DNA of 64,000 nucleotides from Photorhabdus namnaonensis (lineage in GTDB: Bacteria; Pseudomonadota; Gammaproteobacteria; Enterobacterales; Enterobacteriaceae). Every line of letters begins with the position of its first letter. The first letter of the stretch is position 1. The notes under the pieces were generated by a model. It was given only the letters and a program-made list of their open reading frames with translations. It searched no databases and was not told the DNA's origin. Made by a program: the position numbers and the translations under genes. Shown here piece after piece: positions 23,036 through 32,623 of the stretch. The stretch spans positions 201,791 to 265,790 of the forward strand of contig NZ_LOIC01000082.1 of NCBI RefSeq assembly GCF_001684335.1, in the 5' to 3' direction.

Positions 23036-25018
23036 ATGAAAGCAATTGTATTTGCCTATCATGATATCGGCTGTGTCGGGATCAATGCCTTAATTAAAGC
23101 GGGTTTTGATATTCAGGCGGTATTTACCCATACAGATGATCCTAATGAAAACCATTTTTTCTCTTCTGTCGCCCGTTTAAGTGCAGATTTAGAGCTACCG
23201 GTTTTTGCGCCAGATAATGTTAACCATCCACTTTGGATTGAACGTATTCGTGAACTGAAACCTGATGTGATTTTCTCTTTTTATTACCGAAATATGCTGA
23301 GCGAGGATATTTTATCGCTGGCGAGCACAGGCGCATTTAATCTGCATGGTTCACTGTTGCCAAAATACCGTGGTCGCGCCCCGATTAACTGGGCAATTTT
23401 AAATGGTGAAGTGGAAACAGGTGTAACCTTGCATAAAATGGTGTTGAAACCTGATGCAGGGGATATTATTGCTCAACACAAGGTTGCTATTGCAGAGACA
23501 GATACCGCGTTGACTTTGCACGGTAAAATTCGTGAAGCAGCGGAAAAACTGCTTAATCAAGTATTACCCCAGATCAAAGCGGGAACTCATCCAGCGATAC
23601 CTCAAGATGAAAGTCAGGCAACTTACTTTGGGCGCCGTACTGCTGCGGATGGTGAGATTGACTGGAGCAAATCAGCCGCTGAAATTAACAATCTTGTCAG
23701 GGCAGTGACTGAGCCATATCCAGGGGCGTTTACTTTTTTAGGTGAGCGTCAGATTACTATCTGGCGCGCCTCTCCGTTGAATGAGACGCATAATAAACAA
23801 CCGGGAACAGTATTATCGGTAGATCCGTTAATTATTGCCTGTGGAAAAGGCGCGTTAGAAATTATCAATGGGCAGAGTGAATCAGGTTTATATGTTCAGG
23901 GCCATCGTCTGGCGGTAGATATGAGCATGGTGACTGATATCCGTGTTGGTCCAAAGGCAACCGCTCAAATTAGCCACCGGAAACGTGTATTAATTCTTGG
24001 TGTAAATGGCTTTATCGGTAATCATCTAACAGAACGTCTATTACGTGATGGCAACTATGATATTTATGGTATGGATATCGGTTCTTCCGCCATTGAGCGT
24101 TTTATTGGTAATCCGCGTTTCCATTTCATCGAAGGTGATGTCAATATCCATACTGAATGGATCGAATATCACATTAAAAAGTGTGATGTTGTTTTGCCAT
24201 TAGTAGCCATTGCGACGCCAATTGAATATACCCGTAATCCGCTGCGTGTATTTGAATTAGATTTTGAAGAGAATCTAAAAATTGTCCGTTATTGCGTTAA
24301 ATACAATAAACGGATTATTTTCCCATCCACATCAGAAGTTTATGGAATGTGTGATGATAAAGAATTTGATGAAGATGACTCTCGTCTGATCGTTGGTCCG
24401 ATCAACAAACAGCGTTGGATCTATTCTGTATCAAAACAATTGCTAGATCGTGTTATTTGGGCATATGGTGAGAAAGAAGGACTCAAATTCACACTATTTC
24501 GTCCATTTAACTGGATGGGGCCGCGTTTGGATAATTTGAACTCCGCGCGTATTGGCAGTTCCAGAGCGATCACACAATTAATATTGAACTTAGTTGAAGG
24601 TTCACCGATCAAACTAGTGGATGGTGGCGAACAGAAACGCTGCTTTACTGATATTAATGATGGTATTGAGGCGCTGTTCCGTATTATTGAAAACCGGGAT
24701 GGATTATGTGACGGTCAAATTATCAATATTGGCAATCCAACTAATGAAGCCAGTATTCGCCAATTGGCGGAAATATTACTTGATAGCTTTGAAAACCATG
24801 AACTGAGAGATCATTTTCCGCCGTTTGCTGGATTTAAAAAGATTGAAAGCGGCAGTTACTACGGAAAAGGTTATCAGGATGTTGAACACCGAAAACCAAG
24901 TATTAAAAACGCGGAGCGGTTATTAGGTTGGAAGCCAACCATTGATATGAAACAGACGATAAATGAAACACTGGATTTCTTCTTGCGTGGCGCAGTGGAA
25001 GAATTAGGGAAAAATTAA
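23036..25018 (+). CDS. arnA: Bifunctional UDP-glucuronate decarboxylase / Ara4N formyltransferase
   Basis: Two-domain enzyme of 660 residues. The N-terminal formyltransferase (about 1-305) has the Asn-His pair in [13 protein letters not shown] and the Asp in DAGDII. The C-terminal SDR domain (about 315-660) has the NAD site [10 protein letters not shown] and the YSVSKQ Tyr-Lys pair. It oxidatively decarboxylates UDP-glucuronate for ArnB and N-formylates the ArnB product. The start directly follows the arnC stop, and its TAA overlaps the arnD ATG by one base (TAATG). Confidence 0.97.
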   Translation: MKAIVFAYHDIGCVGINALIKAGFDIQAVFTHTDDPNENHFFSSVARLSADLELPVFAPDNVNHPLWIERIRELKPDVIFSFYYRNMLSEDILSLASTGAFNLHGSLLPKYRGRAPINWAILNGEVETGVTLHKMVLKPDAGDIIAQHKVAIAETDTALTLHGKIREAAEKLLNQVLPQIKAGTHPAIPQDESQATYFGRRTAADGEIDWSKSAAEINNLVRAVTEPYPGAFTFLGERQITIWRASPLNETHNKQPGTVLSVDPLIIACGKGALEIINGQSESGLYVQGHRLAVDMSMVTDIRVGPKATAQISHRKRVLILGVNGFIGNHLTERLLRDGNYDIYGMDIGSSAIERFIGNPRFHFIEGDVNIHTEWIEYHIKKCDVVLPLVAIATPIEYTRNPLRVFELDFEENLKIVRYCVKYNKRIIFPSTSEVYGMCDDKEFDEDDSRLIVGPINKQRWIYSVSKQLLDRVIWAYGEKEGLKFTLFRPFNWMGPRLDNLNSARIGSSRAITQLILNLVEGSPIKLVDGGEQKRCFTDINDGIEALFRIIENRDGLCDGQIINIGNPTNEASIRQLAEILLDSFENHELRDHFPPFAGFKKIESGSYYGKGYQDVEHRKPSIKNAERLLGWKPTIDMKQTINETLDFFLRGAVEELGKN

Positions 25019-25911
25019 TGAAACAAGTTGGCTTGAGAGTTGATGTGGATACCTATCGAGGAACCGTTGAAGGGGTGCCGCAATTACTCAAAATTTTGGC
25101 AAAACATCAGATTCAGGCCAGTTTTTTCTTTAGTGTTGGGCCGGATAATATGGGGCGCCATTTGTGGCGTCTTTTACGGCCGAAATTCTTATGGAAAATG
25201 TTGAGGTCAAATGCAGCATCTCTGTATGGTCTTGATATTTTACTGGCGGGAACGGCATGGCCGGGTAAGAAGATCGCTAAGGATTTAGGCTATTTAATGA
25301 AACAAACTCTGGATGCAGGCCATGAAGTGGGTCTGCATGCCTGGGATCATCAGCGTTGGCAGGCGAAAGTCGACCGTTGGTCAGAAGCTCAGTTAACAGA
25401 GCAGATTAAACTGGGGGTGGATGCATTGGTACAGGCAATTGGCCAGCGGGTAACTTGCTCTGCTGTTGCGGGTTGGCGGGCTGATGAACACGTAATCGCG
25501 GCCAAGCAACAGTTTGGTTTTGATTACAACAGCGATTGTCGGGGAACTCATCCATTCAGGCCCATTTTGCCTGATGGTACTCTTGGTACTGTGCAAATTC
25601 CGGTAACGTTGCCAACTTATGACGAAGTGATAGGAATTCAGGTTAAAGATGAAGATTTTAACCAATTTATCCTTGATAAGATGAAAAACAGCCAGGGAGT
25701 TCCGGTATATACCATCCATACGGAAGTTGAAGGGATGTCCAAATCCACAGAATTTGCGACACTGTTGGAAATGGTTCATCAGGAAAATATACAATTTTGT
25801 GCATTGAGTCATCTGCTGCCTGAAAATATACAGCGACTTCCTGTCGGGAGAATTATTCGTTCCGAATTTCCCGGCAGAGAAGGATGGTTAGGATGCCAAC
25901 AAGAGGTTTAA
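25018..25911 (+). CDS. arnD: 4-deoxy-4-formamido-L-arabinose-phosphoundecaprenol deformylase
   Basis: Polysaccharide-deacetylase-family enzyme (297 residues) that removes the formyl group from undecaprenyl-P-Ara4FN. The metal-site aspartates lie in [11 protein letters not shown] at the N-terminus and the histidines in [13 protein letters not shown] (about residue 103). It overlaps arnA by one base, so it is translationally coupled. Confidence 0.95.
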   Translation: MKQVGLRVDVDTYRGTVEGVPQLLKILAKHQIQASFFFSVGPDNMGRHLWRLLRPKFLWKMLRSNAASLYGLDILLAGTAWPGKKIAKDLGYLMKQTLDAGHEVGLHAWDHQRWQAKVDRWSEAQLTEQIKLGVDALVQAIGQRVTCSAVAGWRADEHVIAAKQQFGFDYNSDCRGTHPFRPILPDGTLGTVQIPVTLPTYDEVIGIQVKDEDFNQFILDKMKNSQGVPVYTIHTEVEGMSKSTEFATLLEMVHQENIQFCALSHLLPENIQRLPVGRIIRSEFPGREGWLGCQQEV

Positions 25912-25918
25912 CTTATCT

Positions 25919-27580
25919 ATGTTAAATAACCGGGCGTGTAAAGTGGGGGCCTTGCTGATGGCTCTTTTTTTTATCCTCACCTACTTATTACCCCTAAATG
26001 GCCGTCTGCTATGGCAGCCTGATGAAACCCGTTACGCGGAAATTAGCCGAGAAATGCTGCAACGAGGGGATTGGATTGTTCCATATTTGCTGGATATTCG
26101 TTATTTTGAAAAGCCAGTAGCGGGTTATTGGATTAATAATATTAGCCAATGGATTTTCGGTGATAATAATTTTGCTGTCCGTTTTGGGTCGGTTTTCTGT
26201 ATTTTTATCAGCGCGATTTTATTATATCGACTTGCTATGATGATGTGGAATAACCGGCATATTGCTTTTGCCTCCAGCCTTATTTACATCTCAATGTTTC
26301 TGGTATTTGCCATTGGCACTTATAGCGTACTCGATCCAATGTTTTCTTTATGGATAACGTCTGCCATGATATCTAGCTTCTGGGCGTTAAAAGCCGATTG
26401 TACTAAACAGCGGATTATGGCATATCTGGTACTGGGCTTATGTTGTGGTATGGGATTTATGACCAAGGGATTTCTGGCATTGGCCGTTCCGGTCATTGCG
26501 ATGTTGCCCATTGTCATTTATCAGAAGCGGGTTCTGCAAATAATATACTTTGGCCCACTTGCCATTATTTCGGCGGTAGCAATCAGTTTGCCGTGGGTGA
26601 TTGCGGTTGCCCAACGGGAGCCTGACTATTGGCATTATTTCTTCTGGGTTGAGCATATTAAGCGTTTTTCTTCCGATGACGCACAGCATATTGCACCATT
26701 CTGGTATTACATACCGATTCTTATTTTTGGTGTGATCCCGTGGTTGGGATTATTACCCGGCGCGGTGATTAAAGGTTGGAAAGAGAGAAAATCCAATCCT
26801 GAAATGTTTTTTCTACTTTGCTGGTTTGTCGTACCATTTTTATTTTTCAGTATCGCGAAAGGAAAATTGCCAACCTATATCTTGCCTTGCATGGCGCCAT
26901 TGGCAATGATGATGGCTAAATTTGGCGTTGATTGCGTAAGAGATGGCAAAATGAAATTGCTGAAGATCAATGGAATGGTTAACGTATTGATTGGTCTGAT
27001 AGCGGTAATGGTTTTGTTTGCTATGGAAGCAGTAACAAAACACTCTTTATATCAACCATCAGAATGGCCTAAATGGGTTTTAGCGATTGTTGCTTTTGGT
27101 ATTTGGGGAATTATTGGTTATCTGTGTTTTGCGTTGAATGGAAAATACTGGTTGTGGTCGGCATTTTGTTCCATAGTTGTCAGTTTAGTGATAGGTAATG
27201 CGTTGCCTGAGAATACCGTTAATTCTAAATTACCGCAAAGTTTTATTAATTTACATCATCAGGACCTTGCAGACAGTCGGTACATTCTATCGGAAAGCGT
27301 TGGTCTTGCAACCACGGTGGCTTGGGAGATGAAGCGTAGCGATATTTATATGCTTGAGAATTGGGGTGAGTTAGAATATGGGTTGAATTATCCAGATAGC
27401 CGATATCGATATATCAGTTATAAAGATTTTCCGCAATGGTTAGAGAAAGCGCGTAAAGAAGGACGGGTATCAGTACTCTTTCATTTATATAAAAATGAAA
27501 AATTACCTGATTTGCCAAAAGCAGATCACATTAATCGTAATTATCGCTTTGCTATTTTGGTTTATGAGAAGCGACCATGA
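25919..27580 (+). CDS. arnT: Lipid A Ara4N transferase
   Basis: Inner-membrane GT83 enzyme (553 residues, about twelve helices) that transfers Ara4N from undecaprenyl phosphate to lipid A phosphate on the periplasmic side. The N-terminal periplasmic loop [15 protein letters not shown] holds the conserved Asp-Glu pair of PMT-like transferases. Its TGA overlaps the arnE ATG (ATGA). This is the last catalytic step of the operon. Confidence 0.95.
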   Translation: MLNNRACKVGALLMALFFILTYLLPLNGRLLWQPDETRYAEISREMLQRGDWIVPYLLDIRYFEKPVAGYWINNISQWIFGDNNFAVRFGSVFCIFISAILLYRLAMMMWNNRHIAFASSLIYISMFLVFAIGTYSVLDPMFSLWITSAMISSFWALKADCTKQRIMAYLVLGLCCGMGFMTKGFLALAVPVIAMLPIVIYQKRVLQIIYFGPLAIISAVAISLPWVIAVAQREPDYWHYFFWVEHIKRFSSDDAQHIAPFWYYIPILIFGVIPWLGLLPGAVIKGWKERKSNPEMFFLLCWFVVPFLFFSIAKGKLPTYILPCMAPLAMMMAKFGVDCVRDGKMKLLKINGMVNVLIGLIAVMVLFAMEAVTKHSLYQPSEWPKWVLAIVAFGIWGIIGYLCFALNGKYWLWSAFCSIVVSLVIGNALPENTVNSKLPQSFINLHHQDLADSRYILSESVGLATTVAWEMKRSDIYMLENWGELEYGLNYPDSRYRYISYKDFPQWLEKARKEGRVSVLFHLYKNEKLPDLPKADHINRNYRFAILVYEKRP

Positions 27581-27918
27581 TAAATTTCACTTTATTGTTG
27601 CTGGTTAGCTTACTGACATGTGCGGGTCAGCTATGTCAGAAACAGGCTGTGATATGTTGGCAGAGTGATGTTTATCCGCGGGCATCTGCGCTGAAATGGT
27701 TGATAGGGGCTGTGATTCTATTGGCTGTTGGCATGTTATTCTGGCTTCGTCTATTGCAGATATTGCCATTAGGAATTGCTTATCCCATGTTAAGTATAAA
27801 TTTTATTATGGTCACGTTAGCGGGGAAATTTTTCTATCAGGAGAAAGCAGGCAGAAAACATTGGAGTGGAGTTGTATTTATCATGTTGGGAATTTTGCTG
27901 ATGAGCTTGAATGAATGA
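27577..27918 (+). CDS. arnE: Undecaprenyl-P-Ara4N flippase subunit ArnE
   Basis: A 113-residue, four-helix EamA/SMR-like membrane protein that works with ArnF to flip undecaprenyl-P-Ara4N to the periplasmic face. [21 protein letters not shown] and LPLGIAYPM segments are typical. Four-base overlaps join it to arnT before and arnF after. Confidence 0.92.
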   Translation: MINFTLLLLVSLLTCAGQLCQKQAVICWQSDVYPRASALKWLIGAVILLAVGMLFWLRLLQILPLGIAYPMLSINFIMVTLAGKFFYQEKAGRKHWSGVVFIMLGILLMSLNE

Positions 27919-28295
27919 AAGGTTATATTTGGGGATTAGTTAGCGTATTACTGGTGACAATAGCCCAGTTATTACTGAAATGGGGTGTTGTCAATTTACC
28001 AGCATTGAATCTTGGTTTGCATTGGTTTGATATTGAGTGGCTGTGGAGTCATCGCCATTCCCTGATGATGGTAATGGCTGGTCTGGCTGGGTATCTATTA
28101 TCTATGTTGTGTTGGTTATTCACGCTAAAATATTTACCATTAAATAAAGCCTATCCGTTAATAAGCTTAAGTTATGTATTTGTCTATTTAACGGCGGCTT
28201 TATTGCCTTGGTTTAATGAAACCATCACATTATTGAAAACTACGGGTGTCATTTTCATTTTGTGTGGTGTCTGGTTGATTAGCCGTCCAGAGTGA
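27915..28295 (+). CDS. arnF: Undecaprenyl-P-Ara4N flippase subunit ArnF
   Basis: A 126-residue, four-helix partner of ArnE, the last gene of the arn operon. The [21 protein letters not shown] segment is characteristic. It overlaps arnE by 4 bases. A gap of 95 bp follows before nlpC, without an obvious strong terminator. Confidence 0.92.
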   Translation: MKGYIWGLVSVLLVTIAQLLLKWGVVNLPALNLGLHWFDIEWLWSHRHSLMMVMAGLAGYLLSMLCWLFTLKYLPLNKAYPLISLSYVFVYLTAALLPWFNETITLLKTTGVIFILCGVWLISRPE

Positions 28296-28390
28296 AGAAT
28301 ATTTAGCTGTTTTACTTGAAGTACAACCTTGTTTTTTTATCGAGTGCCGGATAGAGTTAACTTATTCTGCTGATCTTATGAGGAAGGGTA

Positions 28391-28876
28391 ATGATAATAA
28401 GAACAAAAGAGTTACTACTGTTGCTCAGTCTGTTACTTATTGGCTGTTCCAGCCACGCCCCCAGGACACCGGCGCCTGAGTTAAAAACGGCGCTTTCTGA
28501 TCCCATCATGGTAATTGCTCAACTTAAGGAGCAGCTTAATCAATGGCATGGTACGCCATATCATTATGGTGGAATGGATCGCCGAGGGGTAGATTGTTCT
28601 GGTTTTGTTTACCGTACTTTCAGTGACCGGTTTGATATTCAGTTACCTCGCACTACCGATGGGCAAATAAAATTAGGCGCTCGTATTAATAAAAGCGATT
28701 TAATGCCGGGTGATTTGGTCTTTTTCAGAACAGGTAGTGGCGAACATGGGTTACATGTTGGTATTTATGATGCTAATAACCAGTTTATTCATGCCTCGAC
28801 CCATAAAGGTGTTACTCGCTCATCTATGAATAATGTTTACTGGAAAAAAGCTTTTTGGCAAGCCCGTAGAATTTAA
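28391..28876 (+). CDS. nlpC: NlpC/P60 family lipoprotein, probable murein endopeptidase
   Basis: A 161-residue protein with a lipoprotein signal (LLLIGCSS, lipobox Cys about residue 19) and one NlpC/P60 domain. The catalytic Cys is in GVDCSGFVYRTF (about residue 61), with the His in EHGLHVGIY (about 118) and a third polar position near FIHASTHKG. It likely trims peptidoglycan peptides in the periplasm. In E. coli nlpC directly follows btuD. Here, as I recall for Yersinia, the arn operon lies between them. Confidence 0.93.
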   Translation: MIIRTKELLLLLSLLLIGCSSHAPRTPAPELKTALSDPIMVIAQLKEQLNQWHGTPYHYGGMDRRGVDCSGFVYRTFSDRFDIQLPRTTDGQIKLGARINKSDLMPGDLVFFRTGSGEHGLHVGIYDANNQFIHASTHKGVTRSSMNNVYWKKAFWQARRI

Positions 28877-28998
28877 AGTATATTCATTATTGAGAAGGTA
28901 TTAATTGCAATTATACTGGCTAAAGCGATTTTGGTGAGTTTATTACTTGAGGTCACTATATCTCCTCTCACAGAAAATTTGTTTTTAAATTGAATCAT
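28873..28998 (-). CDS. Possible 41-residue peptide
   Basis: On the minus strand GAGGA precedes an ATG at 28998 with normal spacing and opens a 41-codon frame ending at 28873, overlapping the nlpC stop tail to tail. An inner GTG at 28956 also has an AGAGGAG site and would give 27 residues. The C-terminal half is hydrophobic (ALASIIAINTF), like a signal or membrane segment. No family is recognised. The two ribosome-like sites are the only support; it may be chance. Confidence 0.25.
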   Translation of the reverse strand: MIQFKNKFSVRGDIVTSSNKLTKIALASIIAINTFSIMNIL

Positions 28999-29116
28999 AT
29001 TATTTTCCTCATTAATGTATTTTCAAATTTAGTCATATTTTATCTGTTAGAAATTAATTATTATTTTGGCGAAGAGAATAGATCTAATAACTTAAATCAT
29101 CTCAAGAGGAAAACTG

Positions 29117-30052
29117 ATGACAAATAAACAACCTTATTCACCGGAAATAAAATGTTCTCCGTGGGCGCCCAATGATGCGCCATTATTTATCATACTTGGG
29201 CAATCCAACAGTTATGGTCATGGAACACAATTACCACAAGGTGAAAAAATTACACAAGGTTTAAAAAACGTATTTACATTATCTCAGCCAGAAGTTTACA
29301 GCATTGACTTTCCCGCAATTAACTGGACAGGGCTGACTAGCTTTGGTAATGCCAATATTGGCACTCCTATCGGTTTACCTATTGGCAATCAGGATCACCC
29401 AGTCAATGTCGCCAACCGTTTTGCCAAACTTTGGCAAGGCCACATTAACCGGGGCAATGCGCTTAATTTACCTAATCTTTATGTCATTTTAATGGGGTGG
29501 GGCGGGCAGGGCATGTATCTGGATAATCCGCCGAATAACCGTTGGGCTCCTGAGCGAAATCCCTGTGATGTCGAATCGCTCTATCCGCGTGCGATCAGAA
29601 CCTTGCGCATGGCGGTCAAATCACTGCGTAAACTAGGCAAAAATCCTCGTATTTTGGCTGTTCATTGGAACCAGTGGGAAGCAGAAACCGAAAGTTTATT
29701 GGCGGCACAGGCATCAGAGCAGAATTTTACCCGCATCATTACGGGTATCAGTGATGCTTTGGGTTCTCGCTGTATACCGTGGAGATTGTATTATCCACTT
29801 TCGGTTGTATTTGAACCTATTAACACTCGTTATGTACTTGAAGCAATTAACAATGTTATCGCTGATGATCCCAAATACCGAACGCTAATTGATGCACGGA
29901 ATTCTCCTGACTATACCGGAAAGGCGCCGGAGTTTGGTGTTTTTCTGCCTGATAGTATTCATTATGATGACAAAACCCAGATATGGTTTGCCCAACAGGA
30001 GTGGGAATTGATTTTATCTGGTTATAAAGGGGTTCAATTACCGCAGGATTAA
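29117..30052 (+). CDS. SGNH-hydrolase / sialate O-acetylesterase-like protein
   Basis: A 311-residue protein with the SGNH esterase hallmarks: nucleophile motif FIILGQSNSYGHG (Ser about residue 31), a Gly-containing block LMGWGGQGMY (about 127), HWNQWEAET (about 195), and the Asp-x-x-His pair in DSIHYDDKTQIWFAQ near the C-terminus. GQSN is typical of the sialate O-acetylesterase / carbohydrate-esterase branch. No signal peptide is seen, so it appears cytosolic unless exported some other way. A ribosome site (AAGAGGA) precedes the ATG. The substrate is unknown; an acetylated sugar is a guess from the family. Confidence 0.7.
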   Translation: MTNKQPYSPEIKCSPWAPNDAPLFIILGQSNSYGHGTQLPQGEKITQGLKNVFTLSQPEVYSIDFPAINWTGLTSFGNANIGTPIGLPIGNQDHPVNVANRFAKLWQGHINRGNALNLPNLYVILMGWGGQGMYLDNPPNNRWAPERNPCDVESLYPRAIRTLRMAVKSLRKLGKNPRILAVHWNQWEAETESLLAAQASEQNFTRIITGISDALGSRCIPWRLYYPLSVVFEPINTRYVLEAINNVIADDPKYRTLIDARNSPDYTGKAPEFGVFLPDSIHYDDKTQIWFAQQEWELILSGYKGVQLPQD

Positions 30053-30071
30053 TTATCTGAGGGAGACTAAG

Positions 30072-30161
30072 ATGGCGGCCGAGGCCGTCGTCATCTATTA
30101 TCAGGTAGAAAATAATACATTCTTGGATGTTCATATTGTGCCTTTTCGACATACATATTAA
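30072..30161 (+). CDS. Possible 29-residue peptide
   Basis: GAGGGAG at 30059-30065 is well placed before the ATG at 30072, which opens a 29-codon frame beginning MAAEAVVIYYQVE. The GC-rich start (GGCGGCCGAGGCC) stands out from AT-rich surroundings. It follows the SGNH gene by 20 bp. No family is recognised. Confidence 0.22.
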   Translation: MAAEAVVIYYQVENNTFLDVHIVPFRHTY

Positions 30162-30228
30162 TGAACGTCTATTTTTTATGCCATAATGGCACTATGTTTA
30201 TTATGGAGTAAATAATGTAGATGAAATC

Positions 30229-30450
30229 ATGGCTACTAATACAGAACGCCAAGAGACGTATTTAGAGTTTCTTATTGCATCAAGAATGGAGAGAGCGAGT
30301 AACGTGATTGAACGAACTGAAACCTTACATCTTTCGATGGTGGGTGCTAATGCTTTGTTTGCCACTTTAGGAAATCCACCAAAAGCAAACCCTAAGCTGC
30401 TTAAAGCCGCAAAGCACTATAAGGATAGGGTGAATGTCTATAATCCTTGA
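30229..30450 (+). CDS. Small hypothetical protein, 73 residues
   Basis: Polar, partly helical protein (MATNTERQETYLEFLIASRMERASN...), with no recognised domain and no signal peptide. The GGAG at 30205-30208 best serves an ATG at 30215 that is immediately followed by TAG, so a start-stop minimal ORF lies just before this gene. The real start here is then 21 bases from the ribosome site. It may be real with reinitiation, or the remnant of a longer gene. Confidence 0.4.
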   Translation: MATNTERQETYLEFLIASRMERASNVIERTETLHLSMVGANALFATLGNPPKANPKLLKAAKHYKDRVNVYNP

Positions 30451-30502
30451 AGAAATCATCTAGTAACTTTCTTAAACCCTACAATATTCAAAGCAAATCA
30501 AA

Positions 30503-30529
30503 ATTGCCGCCTATAATACAGACGGCAAT
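30503..30529 (-). terminator. Terminator of FlhE-like gene 1
   Basis: ATTGCCG (30503-30509) and CGGCAAT (30523-30529) form a hairpin which, on the minus strand, is followed by a T-rich run. Nearly identical hairpins follow all three FlhE-like genes, showing that the duplicated unit includes the 3' region. Confidence 0.75.
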
Positions 30530-30550
30530 CTTTGGAGAGTTATTGAAATA

Positions 30551-30991
30551 TTATTCCCAGTTGACAGTAACTGTTCCGGTTTGGCCAGATACAGGTACTG
30601 TTCCACCACTTGCAACTCTCAGAGCATAAAAGAATTGCTGTGCCGGGTCTCTATTATTGAATGCGGTAGTCGTCATTCTTTGAATGCGTGATACATCCAG
30701 GCAACTGTTGGTATCTCCGTGGCAAAGATAAACGGATAGTCCTTGAGTATTAGCAGGCCATCCAGCAACGCTCCAAACCCAAGATATTTGAGTAATACTA
30801 CCCGTCGTTGGTGTAGGTCCAACAATAGGAAGATAGGCAATTTCCGTGAAGTTTCTGGAATATACCGTTGGTAGAGTAATCGAAGATGTATAGCTCCAGC
30901 TTGTCGTGAATCCTGTTTGTGGAAACATTGTTAACAATAATGCACTGCTGATGCCACAGAGGGTTGTGAGCACTTTCTTTTTCAATTTCAT
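30551..30991 (-). CDS. FlhE-like secreted protein, copy 1
   Basis: A 146-residue protein with a signal peptide (KKKVLTTLCGISSALLLTMFPQTGF) and an FlhE-like domain. Pattern seen: ISWVWSVAGWP, LSVYLCxGDTNSCLDVS with two Cys that may form a disulfide, then TTAFNNRxPAQQFFYALRV and a C-terminal VTVNWE, resembling the VIVNY end of flagellar FlhE. FlhE is a periplasmic protein affecting flagellar export, but no flagellar genes are nearby, so this is a family resemblance only. It is one of three tandem paralogues. Confidence 0.75.
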   Translation of the reverse strand: MKLKKKVLTTLCGISSALLLTMFPQTGFTTSWSYTSSITLPTVYSRNFTEIAYLPIVGPTPTTGSITQISWVWSVAGWPANTQGLSVYLCHGDTNSCLDVSRIQRMTTTAFNNRDPAQQFFYALRVASGGTVPVSGQTGTVTVNWE

Positions 30992-31245
30992 AATTGCTCC
31001 CGATAACTTAATGTTTTCTGTTGCGAGGGCCGGGATGTCTCCTGCGATCTCACACTTTTCGCCACCTAAATCATAAGTGAGGATAGATAAAATACATTAG
31101 ATGACTTTATTAATTGAGGTGTTTTTTCCTCGAGTTGTCAATGAAAAATGGGAATTTAAATTAAATTTATCTAATGAATTAATGAAATGAAGCCAGAGTT
31201 GGAAGACTATTTAGCAGACTATATTGATATTCAAAGCAAATCAGA

Positions 31246-31272
31246 ATTGCCGCCTGTAACGCTGACGGCAAT
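31246..31272 (-). terminator. Terminator of FlhE-like gene 2
   Basis: ATTGCCG (31246-31252) pairs with CGGCAAT (31266-31272) in the same arrangement as after copy 1. The 302-bp gap between copies 1 and 2 holds this hairpin and the upstream region of copy 1, with no other gene seen. Confidence 0.75.
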
Positions 31273-31293
31273 CTTTGGAGGATAATCGAAAAG

Positions 31294-31719
31294 TTATTGC
31301 CAAGTGACAGTAATTTCTCCAGTCTTACCTTCTATTGGCATTATGTTGCCGTCTCCAACTCTTAAAGCGAAAAGGAACTGTTGTGCTGGGCTTCTGTTAT
31401 TGAATGCGGTAGTTCCACCACTTGTCTCGCGTGATATGTCGAGGCAGCTATTGGTATTTCCCTGACAAAGATAAACCGACAAATTTTTAGGCCATCCATC
31501 AACTCTCCAAGCCCAAGTTACAAGGTTAATTTTTCCTGTTGCAGGTGGAGATCCGACAATAGGAACGTTAGCAATTTGTGTGAAATGTTTGTAATGCAGC
31601 GTGGGTAGAACAACCGAAGATTGATAGTTTGCCGCGAATGCGGATTGTGAAAACATCGTTAACAATAATGCACTGCTGACGCTACAGAGGGTTGTGAGCA
31701 CTTTCTTTTTCAGTTTCAT
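31294..31719 (-). CDS. FlhE-like secreted protein, copy 2
   Basis: A 141-residue paralogue of copy 1. It has nearly the same signal peptide (KKKVLTTLCSVSSALLLTMFSQSAFA) followed by a mature domain with VTWAWRVDGWP, LSVYLCQGNTNSCLDIS, TTAFNNRSPAQQFLFALRV and the ending ITVTWQ. It lacks a short insert seen in copy 1 (WPANTQGL). GGAGCAATT precedes the ATG, as in copy 1. It is probably exported by Sec to the periplasm; the role is unknown. Confidence 0.75.
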   Translation of the reverse strand: MKLKKKVLTTLCSVSSALLLTMFSQSAFAANYQSSVVLPTLHYKHFTQIANVPIVGSPPATGKINLVTWAWRVDGWPKNLSVYLCQGNTNSCLDISRETSGGTTAFNNRSPAQQFLFALRVGDGNIMPIEGKTGEITVTWQ

Positions 31720-31839
31720 AATTGCTCCTGGTAACTTGATATTTTCTATTGTGCGATCTTGGATATATCCTGAAATTTCGCACCGTTTGCCACCGACGTT
31801 ATATTTAGAAAGCCATACTGATATTCAATATTGGTCAGA

Positions 31840-31866
31840 ATTGCCGTCTATAGCGCTGACGGCAAT
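31840..31866 (-). terminator. Terminator of FlhE-like gene 3
   Basis: ATTGCCG (31840-31846) pairs with CGGCAAT (31860-31866), the third copy of the conserved hairpin. Confidence 0.72.
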
Positions 31867-31887
31867 CTTTGGAGAGTTATTGAAATA

Positions 31888-32304
31888 TTATTCCCAGTTG
31901 ACAATAACTTGTGCTGCCTGGCCTGCTATTGGCATGACATTACCGTTTCCAACACTTAAGGCGAAAAGGAACGGCTGTGCCGGGCTTCTATTATTAAATG
32001 CGGCTGTCGACATTCTTCGCGTGCGTGATACATCTATGCAACTGCTGGTATCTCCCTGACAAAGATAAACCGATAAATTCTGAGGCCATCCAGCAACGTT
32101 CCAAGTCCAAGATACATTATTAATCCTTCCTGTTGCAGGAGGAGATCCGAGAATAGGAACGTTAACCGTTTCTAAGAAATTTTTGGAATACAGAGTAGGC
32201 AGAACAACGGAAGAAGCATAGCTCCCGCCTGCTGCGAGTGAGAATTGCGAAAACATCATTAACAGTAATGCACTACCAATCCCAAAGATTTTTTTCAATT
32301 TCAT
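31888..32304 (-). CDS. FlhE-like secreted protein, copy 3
   Basis: A 138-residue paralogue with a slightly different signal peptide (KKIFGIGSALLLMMFSQFSLAAG). The mature domain has VSWTWNVAGWP, LSVYLCQGDTSSCIDVS, STAAFNNRSPAQPFLFALSV and the ending VIVNWE. It is the promoter-proximal copy on the minus strand and lies back to back with the export operon starting at 32624. The 319-bp gap contains a short match (ACGGCAATCTTTT at 32531-32543) to the intergenic hairpin region, perhaps the scar of a fourth copy, and promoters for both directions. Confidence 0.75.
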   Translation of the reverse strand: MKLKKIFGIGSALLLMMFSQFSLAAGGSYASSVVLPTLYSKNFLETVNVPILGSPPATGRINNVSWTWNVAGWPQNLSVYLCQGDTSSCIDVSRTRRMSTAAFNNRSPAQPFLFALSVGNGNVMPIAGQAAQVIVNWE

Positions 32305-32623
32305 GGTTGTTATCCTGATAATTTAATTTCTTCATATTGATGAGATCTTGGATATGTCTTTCGATCTCGCCCCCTTTTGCTTCCTGAATTTCATAACAAC
32401 ACCCACCATATACTCAAGGTGGTAGCATCAATTTGGGTATATTAACCCTATTACGTCAATGGGTAATGTTGATTTTTGTTAAATAACTCTAATTAATTTT
32501 CGGCATTTGATGTTTTTGTCTTTTATTCAGACGGCAATCTTTTACAACAGGATCTCCCCATGATATAAAACCTGCTAAACAACCGAGCGGAGTCAGTGAT
32601 ACGTTTAATGGATGTAAAAAACG

